Shown here piece after piece: positions 19,278 to 28,657 of a stretch of DNA of 64,000 bases; positions within the stretch are counted from its first letter, which is position 1; each line of letters opens with the position of its first letter. Source of the DNA: Planctomyces sp. (GTDB lineage Bacteria > Planctomycetota > Planctomycetia > Planctomycetales > Planctomycetaceae); NCBI GenBank assembly GCA_019636235.1, contig JAHBXW010000006.1:186001-250000 (forward strand), written 5' to 3'. Position numbers and translations under genes: made by a program. The notes below the pieces were generated by a model, which did no database searches, was not told the DNA's origin, and saw nothing but the letters and a program-made list of their open reading frames with translations.

Positions 19278-22200
19278 ATGATTCGCACCCTCTCGCCGAT
19301 CCCCGGTTTGCGCCCCGTCCTGCTGGCCCTGGGGGCGCTGACCGCTCCGGGGTTCGTTCAGCCCCTGGCGGCCGCGCCGATCGTCGTGGAAACGGAGGCC
19401 CTCGAGCCCCAGCAACAACGTCAGCAGTTTCGCCTGCCGCCGGGATTTGAGATCCAGCTCGTCGCCGCCGAGCCCGATATCGGGCAGCCGATGAACCTCA
19501 ACTTCGACGCCTACGGCCGGCTGTGGGTTTCGCACTCGGTCGAGTATCCGTTCCCGGCACGCGGCGAAGGCGTGCAGCCCCGGGACCTTGCGCAGGATAT
19601 GATCACCGACCACGATCCGCGGGACCGCGTGTCGGTGATTGAGGGCATCGGCGCGGACGGCCGCGCGGTGCGGATACATCACTTCGTCGACGGGCTGAAC
19701 ATTCCCATCGGGCTGTTCCCGCGGGTGACCGGCACGGGCGGCCTGGACGTCATCTCCTACAGCATTCCCCAGGTGTCGCTGTACCGCGACCCGACGAACA
19801 GCGGCTCGCCGGCGCTGACGCGGGTGCTGTTCACCGGGTTCGGAAACGTCGATACGCACGGGATGTGCAGCTCGCTGAATCGCGGCTTCGACGGCTGGAT
19901 CTATGCCTGCCATGGATTTCGCAACACGACGCGCATCCGGCGGCCGGACGGCGGCCTGCTGGAAATGAACTCGGGCAATACGTTTCGATTCCAGCCGGAC
20001 GGCTCCGCGATCGAGCAGATCACCTGGGGGCAGGTGAATCCCTTCGGGATGACGTTCGACGCCTGGGGCGACTTGTACAACGCGGACTGCCACTCGATGC
20101 CCGTGACGCTGCTGCTCCGCGGCGCCTACTACGAGAGCTTCGGCAAGCCGCACGACGGGATGGGCTTCGGCCCGAACATGATCGACCACATCCACGGCTC
20201 CACGGGCATCTGCGGAATTGCCAGTTATGACGCGCCGCAGTACCCCGCCGAGTACCGCGACTGTCTGTATATCTGCAACCCCGTGAATGGCCAGGTGCAT
20301 CGCGACCGGCTGGAATGGACGGGCTCCAGCCCGCAGGTCGCAACGCAGCCGGAATTCATCACCTGCGACGACGGCTGGTTCCGGCCGGTGGACGTCAAGC
20401 TGGGGCCGGACGGCGCGCTATATGTCGCGGACTTCTACAACTCGATCATCGGCCACTATGAGGCGCCGCTGCAGCATCCGCTGCGCGATCGGACCCGGGG
20501 CCGGATCTGGCGGATCGTGTATCGCGGCGAAGGGGCCGACACGGGCGCCGCGGCCAACCTGCCGCCGAATCTGGCCGTCGAATCGAACGCGCAGCTCGTG
20601 GCCCGGCTGGGCGATCCGAACTTCGCGATCCGGGTGCTGGCGATGAACCTGCTGGCGGATCGCGCGATTCCCGACGCGGGTTCGGGAGCGATCAATGCGG
20701 AGGGGGTCGAATCGGTGTTGCGGAGGCTGGAGCCGGCGCTGTCGGCGGATTCCCCGGGGGATGAACGGCTGCGGGCGCACGCGGTCTGGGTGTTTGATCG
20801 CGTGGCGCGGTCGGCACAGCGGGACACGATCCCGCTGCTGGAGCGGCTGTCGGGGGATGCCTCGCCGCTGGTTCGCAATCATGTCGCGCGGATACTGGGG
20901 GACCAGGCGCCGACCTCCGAAGGGGGACGGGAGATTCTGCGGAAGCTGCTGCGAGATGAGCACGGGCGCGTTCGTCGGTCGGCGGCGCAGGCGCTGGCCC
21001 TGCAGCCGCGCGACGACCAGTTGTCCCCGCTGCTGGCGGCGCTGGCTGAAGCGGACCCCCGGGATGTCCAGTTCGTGCATGCGCTGCGAATGTGCATTCG
21101 CAACCATCTGGCGCTGCAGTCGGACGTCGCGGAAGCGCTGGCGAGCGCAGACAGCGAGATGCAGCGCCGCCTGGCAAGCATCGCGCTGGGCGTGCATCCG
21201 GCGCCGCAACCGCTCGTCGACTGGCTGCAGGACTATGCGCAGGGCGCTCTCGGCGAGAATGTGCCGGCGGGAGAATGGGAGAGCTGGCTGCGCCAGTCGG
21301 CGCGTTACGGCGACGACGCGTCCTGTTCTCGGTTGGCGACGGAGCTGCGGGATCGGATGGGGGAGAACTACGCAGCGCACGTGGGGGCCTTGCGGGCGAT
21401 CGCCGAGGGGCGGCAGACGTCCCGGCGCCAACCGCTGCCGGAGCTCACTGTCTGGGGCGAGTGGTTGGCGCTGTCGCTGCTGGATGAGGAACGCCGATTG
21501 ACCGGCTGGGGGTATCGGCCGTTGCCGGGTCGGGCCGTCGAAGACGATCCGTTCGCGGTGCAGCCGCGGTCGTCGCAGGATGGCGACGCGGGATCAGAAT
21601 TCTTCAGCACGCTGCCCCGCGGAGAACAGCGGACGGGCATTCTGAGTTCGCAGCCGTTCACACTTCCGCCGCGGCTGACGTTCTGGATGGCCGGGCATGA
21701 CGGCTTCCCGGAGAACCCGCCGTCGCGGAAGAACCTTGTGCGGCTGGTGGACGTCGAAACCGGGCGCGTGCTGCGGCAGGCCGCGCCGCCCCGGAATGAT
21801 ACGGCCCAGCTCGTCGAGTGGGACCTGGCGGACAGCGCCGGCAGGCAGGCCGTTCTGGAGATTCAGGACGCAGACGAAGCCGGCGCTTACGCGTGGCTGG
21901 CCGTGGGCCGGTTTTCGCTGCCGGAGCTGAATCCCTCGCAGGCCAGCCCGGGAGCGCTGTCGATCGCGCTGGTTCGGGAGCTGCGGCTGACAGGGCTGTT
22001 GCCGGCGCTCAAGGCGCGGGCGCTCGATACGGAGGCCGGTTCGTCCCGCGCAAAAGCGGCGCTGGCGATGCTGTCCCTCCAACCGGACGCGCGATCGTCG
22101 GCCGTGCTGCCGGCGGCGGCCGATCCATCGGTCTCCCCGGAGCTTCGCGAACGAATTCTGACAGCGGTCGTCGAACGCGAGCCCGAACCGCTGAACGCCG

Positions 22201-22898
22201 CGTTGCGCGAGCTCGTGTCGCTGGCGACGTCACAGTCGCAACTGCGGATGGCCGAGACGCTGGCGTCGGACCTGGCGGGAGCGGAAGTGCTGGCGATGCT
22301 GGCCGAAGAGGGGCGGATCGCTCCGAGGATTCTGCAGCAGCCGGCGGTGGCGCTGCGGCTGAAGGCGCACCAGCGTCCGGAACTCGACGCCCGCATTGAG
22401 GAATTGACGAGTTCGCTGGCCCCGCAGGACGAGCAGATTCAGGCGTTAATCGCCGCCCGGCGGGACGGCTTCGACGCGGAGCACGCGGACGTTGAGCGCG
22501 GCCGGCAGGCGTTCGTGAAGCGCTGCGCCGCCTGCCATCAGGTGGGCGCCGAGGGACACAAGATCGGCCCGCAGCTTGATGGCATCGGAATTCGCGGACT
22601 GGAGCGGCTGCTCGAGGACGTGCTCGACCCGAACCGCAACGTTGACGCCGCCTTCCGTTCGACGACATTTGCGATGTCGGACGGGCTGGTGGTGACGGGC
22701 CTGAAACGCCGCGAGGAGGGGGGCGACATCGTGCTGGCCGATCAGGAAGGCAAGGAGTTCCGGATCGTGGCGGCCGACGTCGAGGACAGCCGGTTGTCGC
22801 AGTTGTCGCTGATGCCGGCGAACTTCGGCGAGCAGATTCCGGTCGACGAGCTGAACGATCTGCTGGGGTGGCTGCTGGAGCAGCGGCCGGCCCGGTGA
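19278..22898 (+). CDS. PVC-type membrane-bound dehydrogenase with HEAT repeats and cytochrome c
   Basis: 1206 residues with a signal peptide (residues 1 to about 34). A beta-propeller dehydrogenase part (about 48-430) opens with FRLPPGFEIQLVAAEPDI and includes GPDGALYVADFYNSIIGHYE. HEAT-like helical repeats follow to about 1050. The C-terminal haem site is CAACH at 1083-1087, followed by the Haem_bd-type block LLEDVLDPNRNVDAAF. It is a second copy of the architecture at 5483 but without DUF1080, and the two diverge strongly, so this is not a recent duplication. It is likely a periplasmic, haem-linked oxidoreductase. It is followed by a nested hairpin. Confidence 0.9.
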   Translation: MIRTLSPIPGLRPVLLALGALTAPGFVQPLAAAPIVVETEALEPQQQRQQFRLPPGFEIQLVAAEPDIGQPMNLNFDAYGRLWVSHSVEYPFPARGEGVQPRDLAQDMITDHDPRDRVSVIEGIGADGRAVRIHHFVDGLNIPIGLFPRVTGTGGLDVISYSIPQVSLYRDPTNSGSPALTRVLFTGFGNVDTHGMCSSLNRGFDGWIYACHGFRNTTRIRRPDGGLLEMNSGNTFRFQPDGSAIEQITWGQVNPFGMTFDAWGDLYNADCHSMPVTLLLRGAYYESFGKPHDGMGFGPNMIDHIHGSTGICGIASYDAPQYPAEYRDCLYICNPVNGQVHRDRLEWTGSSPQVATQPEFITCDDGWFRPVDVKLGPDGALYVADFYNSIIGHYEAPLQHPLRDRTRGRIWRIVYRGEGADTGAAANLPPNLAVESNAQLVARLGDPNFAIRVLAMNLLADRAIPDAGSGAINAEGVESVLRRLEPALSADSPGDERLRAHAVWVFDRVARSAQRDTIPLLERLSGDASPLVRNHVARILGDQAPTSEGGREILRKLLRDEHGRVRRSAAQALALQPRDDQLSPLLAALAEADPRDVQFVHALRMCIRNHLALQSDVAEALASADSEMQRRLASIALGVHPAPQPLVDWLQDYAQGALGENVPAGEWESWLRQSARYGDDASCSRLATELRDRMGENYAAHVGALRAIAEGRQTSRRQPLPELTVWGEWLALSLLDEERRLTGWGYRPLPGRAVEDDPFAVQPRSSQDGDAGSEFFSTLPRGEQRTGILSSQPFTLPPRLTFWMAGHDGFPENPPSRKNLVRLVDVETGRVLRQAAPPRNDTAQLVEWDLADSAGRQAVLEIQDADEAGAYAWLAVGRFSLPELNPSQASPGALSIALVRELRLTGLLPALKARALDTEAGSSRAKAALAMLSLQPDARSSAVLPAAADPSVSPELRERILTAVVEREPEPLNAALRELVSLATSQSQLRMAETLASDLAGAEVLAMLAEEGRIAPRILQQPAVALRLKAHQRPELDARIEELTSSLAPQDEQIQALIAARRDGFDAEHADVERGRQAFVKRCAACHQVGAEGHKIGPQLDGIGIRGLERLLEDVLDPNRNVDAAFRSTTFAMSDGLVVTGLKRREEGGDIVLADQEGKEFRIVAADVEDSRLSQLSLMPANFGEQIPVDELNDLLGWLLEQRPAR

Positions 22899-22917
22899 GG
22901 CGTTCGCTCTGGCATCA

Positions 22918-22952
22918 GGGGCGGGCCGTCTGACGGCACGGCGCCCGTCCCC
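22918..22952. terminator. Nested hairpin between convergent genes
   Basis: An inner GCCGT/ACGGC stem (22925-22929 and 22933-22937, 3-base loop) lies inside an imperfect GGGGCGGGC / GCCCGTCCCC outer pairing. It sits in the 67-base gap between the stop of the dehydrogenase (22898) and the stop of the Pro-rich lipoprotein (22966, minus). There is no T-tract. Confidence 0.5.
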
Positions 22953-22965
22953 GGCAGGCGGTCGA

Positions 22966-23628
22966 TCAGCGCACGCGGGCCGAGTGCCCGGGGAGCAGCG
23001 CGCACAATTCGGCGATGTCGGCTGCTGCAAGCGTTTCCCGCATCACGAGAGACCCGGTTCCGGTCGCGGCGGCGATGCGTCGCTGGGGCGCGGGGCGGGG
23101 GCAGGTCTTCGCGATCGGGCCATCGCCGAGTTCCTCGGCGGCGGACTTCGGCTCCGCCCGGCGCGGCCGCTCGGTCGTCCGACTGGTCGGGTTCGAGCGA
23201 ATCGTGTTCGGCATCGGCGAGGGGCGCGCCGCTTCGTGTTCGAAATCGAACTCGAACCCGCGGTCGAGGTCGGACGGCGGCATCGGGGGAAACAGTTCGT
23301 CGAGGTCCTCAATGTCCGCGGACGCGGCCGTCGTCGGGACCGGAACCGGCTGTTGAACCGGCATGGGCCGCGGGGCGCGGGCCTGCGTCGGTTCGGGCGT
23401 GGGGGCGGGGGTCGGCGCGCCGGGGGCGTGCGAGGGACCGGGCTGGGTCGGCGGCGCGACTTCCGGCGCGATCTGCGACCGGGGGGCTGTCGGCATCGCC
23501 GGAGCCGTGATGATCGTGGGGTTGGAGCGCGTGCGGGACGCCCGGAGGGTGTAGCCCCGGGAACCGGCGCATCCGAAGACAGAGGCGGCCGAAACAACGA
23601 CGGCCAGAAAAGTCATCCGAGTTGACAT
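22966..23628 (-). CDS. Proline-rich lipoprotein
   Basis: 220 residues from ATG 23628; AGGAG at 23642-23638 with about 9 bases of spacing supports it. The signal MSTRMTFLAVVVSAASVFGC has the lipobox Cys at residue 20. The mature protein is mostly low-complexity Pro/Ala/Thr (APTPAPTPEPTQARAPRP and similar), so it is probably an extended spacer that reaches across the cell envelope. A short acidic patch (DIEDLDELFPPMPPSDLD) and a C-terminal helical segment follow. No enzyme motif is present. It could be an envelope tether, by analogy with other Pro-rich lipoproteins. Confidence 0.75.
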   Translation of the reverse strand: MSTRMTFLAVVVSAASVFGCAGSRGYTLRASRTRSNPTIITAPAMPTAPRSQIAPEVAPPTQPGPSHAPGAPTPAPTPEPTQARAPRPMPVQQPVPVPTTAASADIEDLDELFPPMPPSDLDRGFEFDFEHEAARPSPMPNTIRSNPTSRTTERPRRAEPKSAAEELGDGPIAKTCPRPAPQRRIAAATGTGSLVMRETLAAADIAELCALLPGHSARVR

Positions 23629-24086
23629 CGCGGCATCTCCTGGTCGAACCACAATCGCGACGACCCGCCGTCGCAATCCGTCCCATCCGTGAGAGCCGGG
23701 ACGTCATGGGACATCCCGTTGGCGATGCGCCGACCGCTGGAGCGCGCGTGCCGGCGACCTCATCCTGAGGTTCCGGCCGCGTCCGGCCTGGCGACTCCTG
23801 TGCCTGCCAAGGGATTCGGCAGAACGTGCGTGGAGGGTTTGCCCGATTGCGGCACATTTCGCCCGACGCAAATGCGAACGTCTCAACGTAGCGTCTGAAT
23901 TGACAGTTCCCGCAGTTCCGGCCGCATCGACAGCGTCAGAACCGACAGGGCCGGCAAAGTCGCCGGCGGGTTCCCGGCGCACGGAAATTGAAGATTCGGC
24001 GATGACCCGGCGGCGACGCGGCGCAACAATGGGCAGCGCCGCAATTCGCGACGCCCCTCCCCCAACGCCTTCCCCGGTTGCGACCG
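23629..24086. other. Intergenic region between divergent genes
   Basis: 458 bases between the Pro-rich lipoprotein (minus) and the DUF456 gene (plus). The open frames inside are Arg/Pro/Ala-rich shadows with no family-like text. It should contain both promoters, but I see no convincing -35/-10 pair, RNA gene or repeat. Confidence 0.6.
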
Positions 24087-24635
24087 ATGACCGAAAGCGC
24101 CATCTACGTGCTGGCCGGCGTCGGACTGGCGTTCGCCAACACGCTGGCCTGGGTGGCGAGCTGGTTCGGCATGCCGGGGACGTGGGTCATCGTGGCGCTG
24201 ACGGCGCTGGCCTGCCACTTCTTCCCCAGCCAGGGGATGCTGGGCCTGTCATGGGGCAGCGTGGGCGTGCTGGCCGGCCTGGCGGTCCTCGGCGAGGTGC
24301 TGGAGACGGCGGCTTCGGCGGCTTCGACGCGCAAGGCGGGGGGCTCGCGCCGGGGGGCGGTGTTCGCGATGATGGGCGCGATCGCGGGGAGCCTGGTGGG
24401 CGCGTTCATGGGCATTCCGATTCCTGTGGTGGGTCCGATGATCGCCGCGGTGGTCGGCGCGGCGGCGGGAGCGTTCGGCGGGGCGTGGATCGGCGAAGGG
24501 CGATTCGGACATACCATCGCGGCCCGGCTGGCGATCAGCCGCGCGGCAGCGACGGGCCGCGTGTGGGGCACGGTCGGCAAACTGGCGGTGGGGCTGCTGA
24601 TGGTGACGTTCGCAACGGCGGCGTTTTTCCTGTGA
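24087..24635 (+). CDS. DUF456 family membrane protein
   Basis: 182 residues from ATG 24087; the TTG 9 bases upstream is in frame but less likely. The whole chain is hydrophobic with several membrane helices: IYVLAGVGLAFANTLAWVAS, TWVIVALTALACHFF, VGVLAGLAVLGEVLE and a Gly/Ala-rich pair around VGPMIAAVVGAAAGAFGGAW. The order of helices and the glycine-zipper motif fit DUF456, a family of small inner-membrane proteins of unknown function. It is followed at distance by two tandem hairpins. Confidence 0.85.
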   Translation: MTESAIYVLAGVGLAFANTLAWVASWFGMPGTWVIVALTALACHFFPSQGMLGLSWGSVGVLAGLAVLGEVLETAASAASTRKAGGSRRGAVFAMMGAIAGSLVGAFMGIPIPVVGPMIAAVVGAAAGAFGGAWIGEGRFGHTIAARLAISRAAATGRVWGTVGKLAVGLLMVTFATAAFFL

Positions 24636-24725
24636 CCGTCTCGCCCCGCCCCCCGCGCGCCGCCAGCGCGGCAACTCCTTCTTGAGGCCATGAGCCAATC
24701 GCTGGTATATCTCTCCGCGAAACGA

Positions 24726-24764
24726 GGGCCTTGAACGACTGAAGGCCCGCCGCGCGGAGCGCGG
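24726..24764. terminator. Two tandem hairpins downstream of the DUF456 gene
   Basis: GGGCCTT (24726-24732) pairs perfectly with AAGGCCC (24742-24748) over a 9-base loop. Directly after, CCGCGC (24750-24755) pairs with GCGCGG (24759-24764) over 3 bases. They lie 90 bases after the DUF456 stop and 36 before the next start. They could end the first transcript or be a leader structure of the second gene. Confidence 0.5.
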
Positions 24765-24799
24765 ACCAGGCGTCGGCCGGGGCGGAACGGACTCCCAGC

Positions 24800-26077
24800 A
24801 TGCGGCAGAGCTATCAGTGTCCCGGCGAGTCCTACCCGATCTCCCGGGCGGTGCACCTGGCGCGACTCGCCGCGGGATACGCCCCCTGCGATCATTGCCG
24901 GCACTTCTCCGAACAGGGGACGCTGCCGGTCGAGCGGCCTCCGGCCTTGTCGATGGGCGCCCCGCAGCCGCTGTTCGAGACCGACCGGGTCTGGCGCAGC
25001 GAGCGGAACGCATCAGGCCGGCGAGACCTGCTGGCCGCCGCGACGGCCGTGGCCGCGGTGCTGACGTCCGAATGCCCCTGGGAGTTGCCGGCGAGCGCGT
25101 GGGAGGGAGCGTCCGCTCGCGCGCCGTCGCCGCCGCGCGTCGTGCTGGGGCATGACGGCGAGCTGCCGTCGCAGCGTCTGGCGGGCGACGTGGCGCGAAC
25201 CTTCTCCCGTGCGGGCTGCCGGGTGATCTCGATCGGCGCCTCGGGGCGACCGGCATTCGAACTGGCGCTGGAGTCGCTGGCGGGGCGCGCGGGAGCGTAT
25301 GTCGAAAGCGGCGGGTCGCCGGCCGGATCGGGGTTCTCGATCGTCGACGGGACGGGCATCCCGTGGTCGACCGGGGGGGAACTCGACCGCGTCGCAGCGC
25401 GGATGTCGCAGGGGTCGGGCCGGGCCGTCCGAACAGCCCCCGCCATGGAGACGTTTGACGCGACCGACGCATATTGCGAACTCCTGTCGACCGAGTGCGC
25501 GGGGCTGGCCGAGATGACGGTTGGCGTCATCGGCCTGTCGACGCCGATGGTCCGGTGCTGGGAGCGGATCGCTCCCGGGACGGGGCTGCGGCTGGAACAG
25601 ATGCCGGGGCCGCGCCTGACGCAGTCCGACGAGCCCTCGCCCGCGGCGGTCCGGCGGTTGCTGGATGCGATCGTCCGCAACCGGTGGTCAGGGGGCGTCA
25701 TCGTCGGTCCGGACGGGCGGCAGGCGTGGGTGGTCGATCGTCGGGACGGGCTGTTGACGAGCCGCGACGTCGGCCGGCGGTGGCTGGAGTCGCTGGGTCC
25801 GGAAGCGCGGGAGCGGCGGGCGACGGTCGTCGTCTATGAGCCGGCGATGTGGCTGGAGCTGGACGTCGGGCGGAGCCGTTTGTGGTTCTGTCCTCCGACG
25901 CAGGAGAGCCTGGTGCGGGCGATGCGCGCCGAGCAGGCCGTGCTGGGCGCGGACGGCATGGGTCGGTTCTGGACGGGGGGCGCGCGTCCGCGCTGCGATG
26001 CGTTGGGGACGATCGCGGCGGCGGCGCGGGCCTGGGGCGAATCCGCGGAACGTCGCCCATCGCGCGCCGCGGGCTGA
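24800..26077 (+). CDS. Degenerate alpha-D-phosphohexomutase-like protein with N-terminal Cys cluster
   Basis: 425 residues. After an N-terminal segment with Cys7, Cys30 and Cys33 (CDHC, a possible zinc site), the text follows the phosphomannomutase/phosphoglucomutase plan. RVVLGHDGELPSQRLAGDVA matches the domain I start, usually VGRDGRxSS. The place of the catalytic TASHNP loop reads AYVESGGSPAGSGFSIVDG, with no Ser-His. GGVIVGPDGRQAWVVDRRDG stands where the metal-binding DGDxDR should be. GADGMGRFWTGGARPRCDAL matches the family's late GGxxxxDAL block. So the fold seems kept but the phosphoserine and most metal ligands are lost. It is likely a non-catalytic sugar-phosphate sensor or scaffold; this is inference. 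It stands alone between hairpin pairs. Confidence 0.7.
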   Translation: MRQSYQCPGESYPISRAVHLARLAAGYAPCDHCRHFSEQGTLPVERPPALSMGAPQPLFETDRVWRSERNASGRRDLLAAATAVAAVLTSECPWELPASAWEGASARAPSPPRVVLGHDGELPSQRLAGDVARTFSRAGCRVISIGASGRPAFELALESLAGRAGAYVESGGSPAGSGFSIVDGTGIPWSTGGELDRVAARMSQGSGRAVRTAPAMETFDATDAYCELLSTECAGLAEMTVGVIGLSTPMVRCWERIAPGTGLRLEQMPGPRLTQSDEPSPAAVRRLLDAIVRNRWSGGVIVGPDGRQAWVVDRRDGLLTSRDVGRRWLESLGPEARERRATVVVYEPAMWLELDVGRSRLWFCPPTQESLVRAMRAEQAVLGADGMGRFWTGGARPRCDALGTIAAAARAWGESAERRPSRAAG

Positions 26078-26121
26078 GGCGCTTTGCCCCGGAACCGGGC
26101 GACTCGATCAGGAGACGTGGA

Positions 26122-26156
26122 CGGGGCGTCGCCCCGAGAGCGCAGGGGGGCCTGCG
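26122..26156. terminator. Two tandem hairpins after the phosphohexomutase-like gene
   Basis: CGGGGC/GCCCCG (26122-26127 and 26131-26136, loop GTC) is followed by CGCAGG/CCTGCG (26141-26146 and 26151-26156, loop GGGG) and then TAATA. They start 45 bases after the stop codon, and the second is followed by an A/T-richer stretch. Confidence 0.6.
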
Positions 26157-26334
26157 TAATACGGCGTTCCGGTCAGTCAAACTGGGCGGACCTTGACGAT
26201 TTTAAGTAATGGACGGGATCGCCCGGGAACGCGCGTTCGTCCGTCCGGACCGATTGTGCGAAACGGTCATTTCAATCGGATCGCGCCGACGATAACTCCC
26301 ACGGACGGATCGTTCCGGGGGAGGTTCCGTGGTG

Positions 26335-28524
26335 ATGCGGATCGGACGTGCGCGGGTCATCGCTGGTTTGCGAAGGACGGTCCTCGTGGCCGTTCTGGCG
26401 AGCGGCTGCCGCGGTCCGAAAGCGGAAGTGTCGTACGTCGGAACGGCGGAGCCGCTGGATTACCGCGGGCACGCGACGGAGATCGACTATCCGGCGATCA
26501 ATCTGCCGACCGATCCATCGGTGGCCGGGACGCTGGCGCCGCGGACGCTGCTGGATGTGGAGGACCTGCCGGTCCGGGACATCGCGCTCGGCGAAGCAAT
26601 CCATATCGGGCTCGTGCATTCCGAGATCATCCGCACGAACGCGCAGTTTCTGAATCCAAACAACGGGCTGTACACGAACGCGGAGCGCGTGCCGTCCTAT
26701 CTCGATCCGGCGATCCAGGAAACGGGCGTGCTGTTCGGCGGCCGGGGCGTGGAGGCCGCGCTGGCGGACTTCGACGCGCGGTTCAGCACGGGGCTGTTCT
26801 GGCGCAGCAATCAGCAGTACCTGAATTCGCCAATCGCGGCGCCGGGCGACCGGGCCACGGTGAATCAGACCGATGCGGCGGTCTTTGACGCGGGCATCAC
26901 CAAGCGGTTCGCGACCGGCGGGTCGGTCGTCGTCAGTCATGACGTGAATTACAACTTCAGCAGCACGGGGTCATCGCTGTTCCCCTCGACGTATTCGGGG
27001 AATCTGACGGCGGCCGTGCGGCAGCCGTTGCTGGCCGGCGCGGGTGCGGAATTCACGCGGGTGGCGGGGCCGATCAACCCGAACTTCGGGGGCATCACCG
27101 GCGTGTCGCAGGGCGTGGTGATCGCGCGCATCAACAACGATCTGTCGATCGCCGAGTTCGAAACGGCCGTCCGGAACCTGGTGAAGGACATCGAGGACGG
27201 CTACTGGGACCTGTACCTCGCCTACCGGCAGTACGACGTCGCGGTGACGGCCTACAGTTCGGCGGCCGCGACGTGGCGGCAGGCGAACGTTGAATTCGAG
27301 GCCGGCGCGGGGACGCGGGCCGCCGCCGCGCAGGCCCGCGATCAACTGTTCGCCACGCGGGCCCAGGCGGACAACGCCCGGTCGAACATCTACACCTTCG
27401 AAACCCGGTACCGCCGCCTGCTGGGCCTGCCCGTCAACGACGGCATGGTCCTGCGGCCGCTCGACGAACCGATCACCGCGCAGCTCGTCCCGCACTGGGA
27501 GACGAGCCTCACCCACGCGCTCACGCGGCGCATCGAACTCCGCCGCCAGAAGTTCCTGATCAAGAGCCTCGACCTGCAGCTGCGGGCCGCGAAGAACCTG
27601 ACGCTTCCGCAGCTCGACGTCCTCGCCGAGTACCGGATGAACGGGTTCGGCGACAATCTGCTGGGCGCGGAGCAGGACGCGCAGCGAACGGCGCAGCAGC
27701 TCAACAACTTCTACTCGACGCTGTTCCGCGGCGACACGACGGGCTACGGAGTGGGCGTCGAGATGAACATCCCCATCGGCTTCCGGTCGGCGATGGCGCA
27801 GGTCCGCAACTTCGAGATCCGACTGGCCAAGGCCCACAAGGTGCTGCACGTTCAGGAACAGGAGATCTCGCATGAACTGGCCGCGGCGTTTCAGGAGGTG
27901 GCCCGGACGTACGCCGCGGCGCGGTCGAACTTGAACCGCTACCTGGCGGCGGAAGAGAACGTGCGGTATCTGGAGCCGCGGCGGCTGGAGCGCGACCTGC
28001 TGATCGATGAGTTTCTCCGCGCCCAGAGCCGCCGGGCCGACGCCGAGAACGCCTATTACACAAGCCTCGTCGAATACAACAAGGCGATCACCAATCTGCT
28101 GTTCCGCGAGGAGCGGCTGCTGCAGCAGGACAACATTCACCTCGCGGAGGGGGCCTGGTCGGCGGACGCCTACATCGACGCGATGGACCGGGCGCGGGCG
28201 CGAAGTCATGCGTTCGACAATCCGCTGCTGCACCACGACCCCGAGCCGTTCATCTCCCCCATGCCCGTCGATAGTCCGGAACTGGTGCGCCCCTCGTCGC
28301 GGATCGACCGGACCGCGCCCCTGGAGCCGACTCCCGCCGCTCCTCGGGCGCTGGAAACCGAGGAACTTCTCGAACCAGCGGCATTCAGCGACGCTTCGAG
28401 TTTCGGCGGAATAGACGATGCGGACGCCGAGGACGAACCGCTGATGTCGCCGCTGCCGCGACGGACTCCGCAAGCCCCCGCCGCGCCGGACGATTCTCGA
28501 ACCGCGCCCGATTCTCCAGACTGA
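26335..28524 (+). CDS. TolC-family outer membrane efflux lipoprotein
   Basis: About 729 residues. GGGGGAGG (26317-26324) precedes GTG GTG ATG; I take ATG 26335, and GTG 26332 is an equal choice. The N-terminus is a lipoprotein signal ending LVAVLASGC. A planctomycete-type N-terminal extension follows. The two OEP repeats are visible: IALGEAIHIGLVHSEIIRTN with a long amphipathic helix, and VLRPLDEPITAQLVPHWETS with the second helical pair up to LVEYNKAITNLLFRE. The last 130 residues are an acidic, Pro-rich tail. Such trimers form the exit duct of efflux or type I secretion pumps. No RND or membrane-fusion gene is beside it, so the partner is elsewhere. The length exceeds the usual 430-500 because of both extensions. 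Confidence 0.87.
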   Translation: MRIGRARVIAGLRRTVLVAVLASGCRGPKAEVSYVGTAEPLDYRGHATEIDYPAINLPTDPSVAGTLAPRTLLDVEDLPVRDIALGEAIHIGLVHSEIIRTNAQFLNPNNGLYTNAERVPSYLDPAIQETGVLFGGRGVEAALADFDARFSTGLFWRSNQQYLNSPIAAPGDRATVNQTDAAVFDAGITKRFATGGSVVVSHDVNYNFSSTGSSLFPSTYSGNLTAAVRQPLLAGAGAEFTRVAGPINPNFGGITGVSQGVVIARINNDLSIAEFETAVRNLVKDIEDGYWDLYLAYRQYDVAVTAYSSAAATWRQANVEFEAGAGTRAAAAQARDQLFATRAQADNARSNIYTFETRYRRLLGLPVNDGMVLRPLDEPITAQLVPHWETSLTHALTRRIELRRQKFLIKSLDLQLRAAKNLTLPQLDVLAEYRMNGFGDNLLGAEQDAQRTAQQLNNFYSTLFRGDTTGYGVGVEMNIPIGFRSAMAQVRNFEIRLAKAHKVLHVQEQEISHELAAAFQEVARTYAAARSNLNRYLAAEENVRYLEPRRLERDLLIDEFLRAQSRRADAENAYYTSLVEYNKAITNLLFREERLLQQDNIHLAEGAWSADAYIDAMDRARARSHAFDNPLLHHDPEPFISPMPVDSPELVRPSSRIDRTAPLEPTPAAPRALETEELLEPAAFSDASSFGGIDDADAEDEPLMSPLPRRTPQAPAAPDDSRTAPDSPD

Positions 28525-28657
28525 ACTCCGGCAGTCGGCCGGATCGCAGCTGGACTTTCCGGGAAGAATCTCGGAATTCCGGCGAACCTGACGTCGCGTC
28601 AGGCGCGGTCTCCCCGGCGACGACTGCTCCCGCAGACGTTCCGACAGGGAAGACGCG

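Noticed and set aside
16941-20300. 1119-residue minus-strand frame opposite the sigma-54 activator and the second dehydrogenase
   Set aside because: It is antisense to two clear genes and reads as His/Arg/Gln-rich low-complexity text. The same applies to the long frames at 47030-51085 and 52261-55722.
26193-26221. TTGACG as a -35 for the TolC-type gene
   Set aside because: No acceptable -10 lies 16-18 bases downstream; the A/T-rich TTTTAAGTAAT is only a few bases away.
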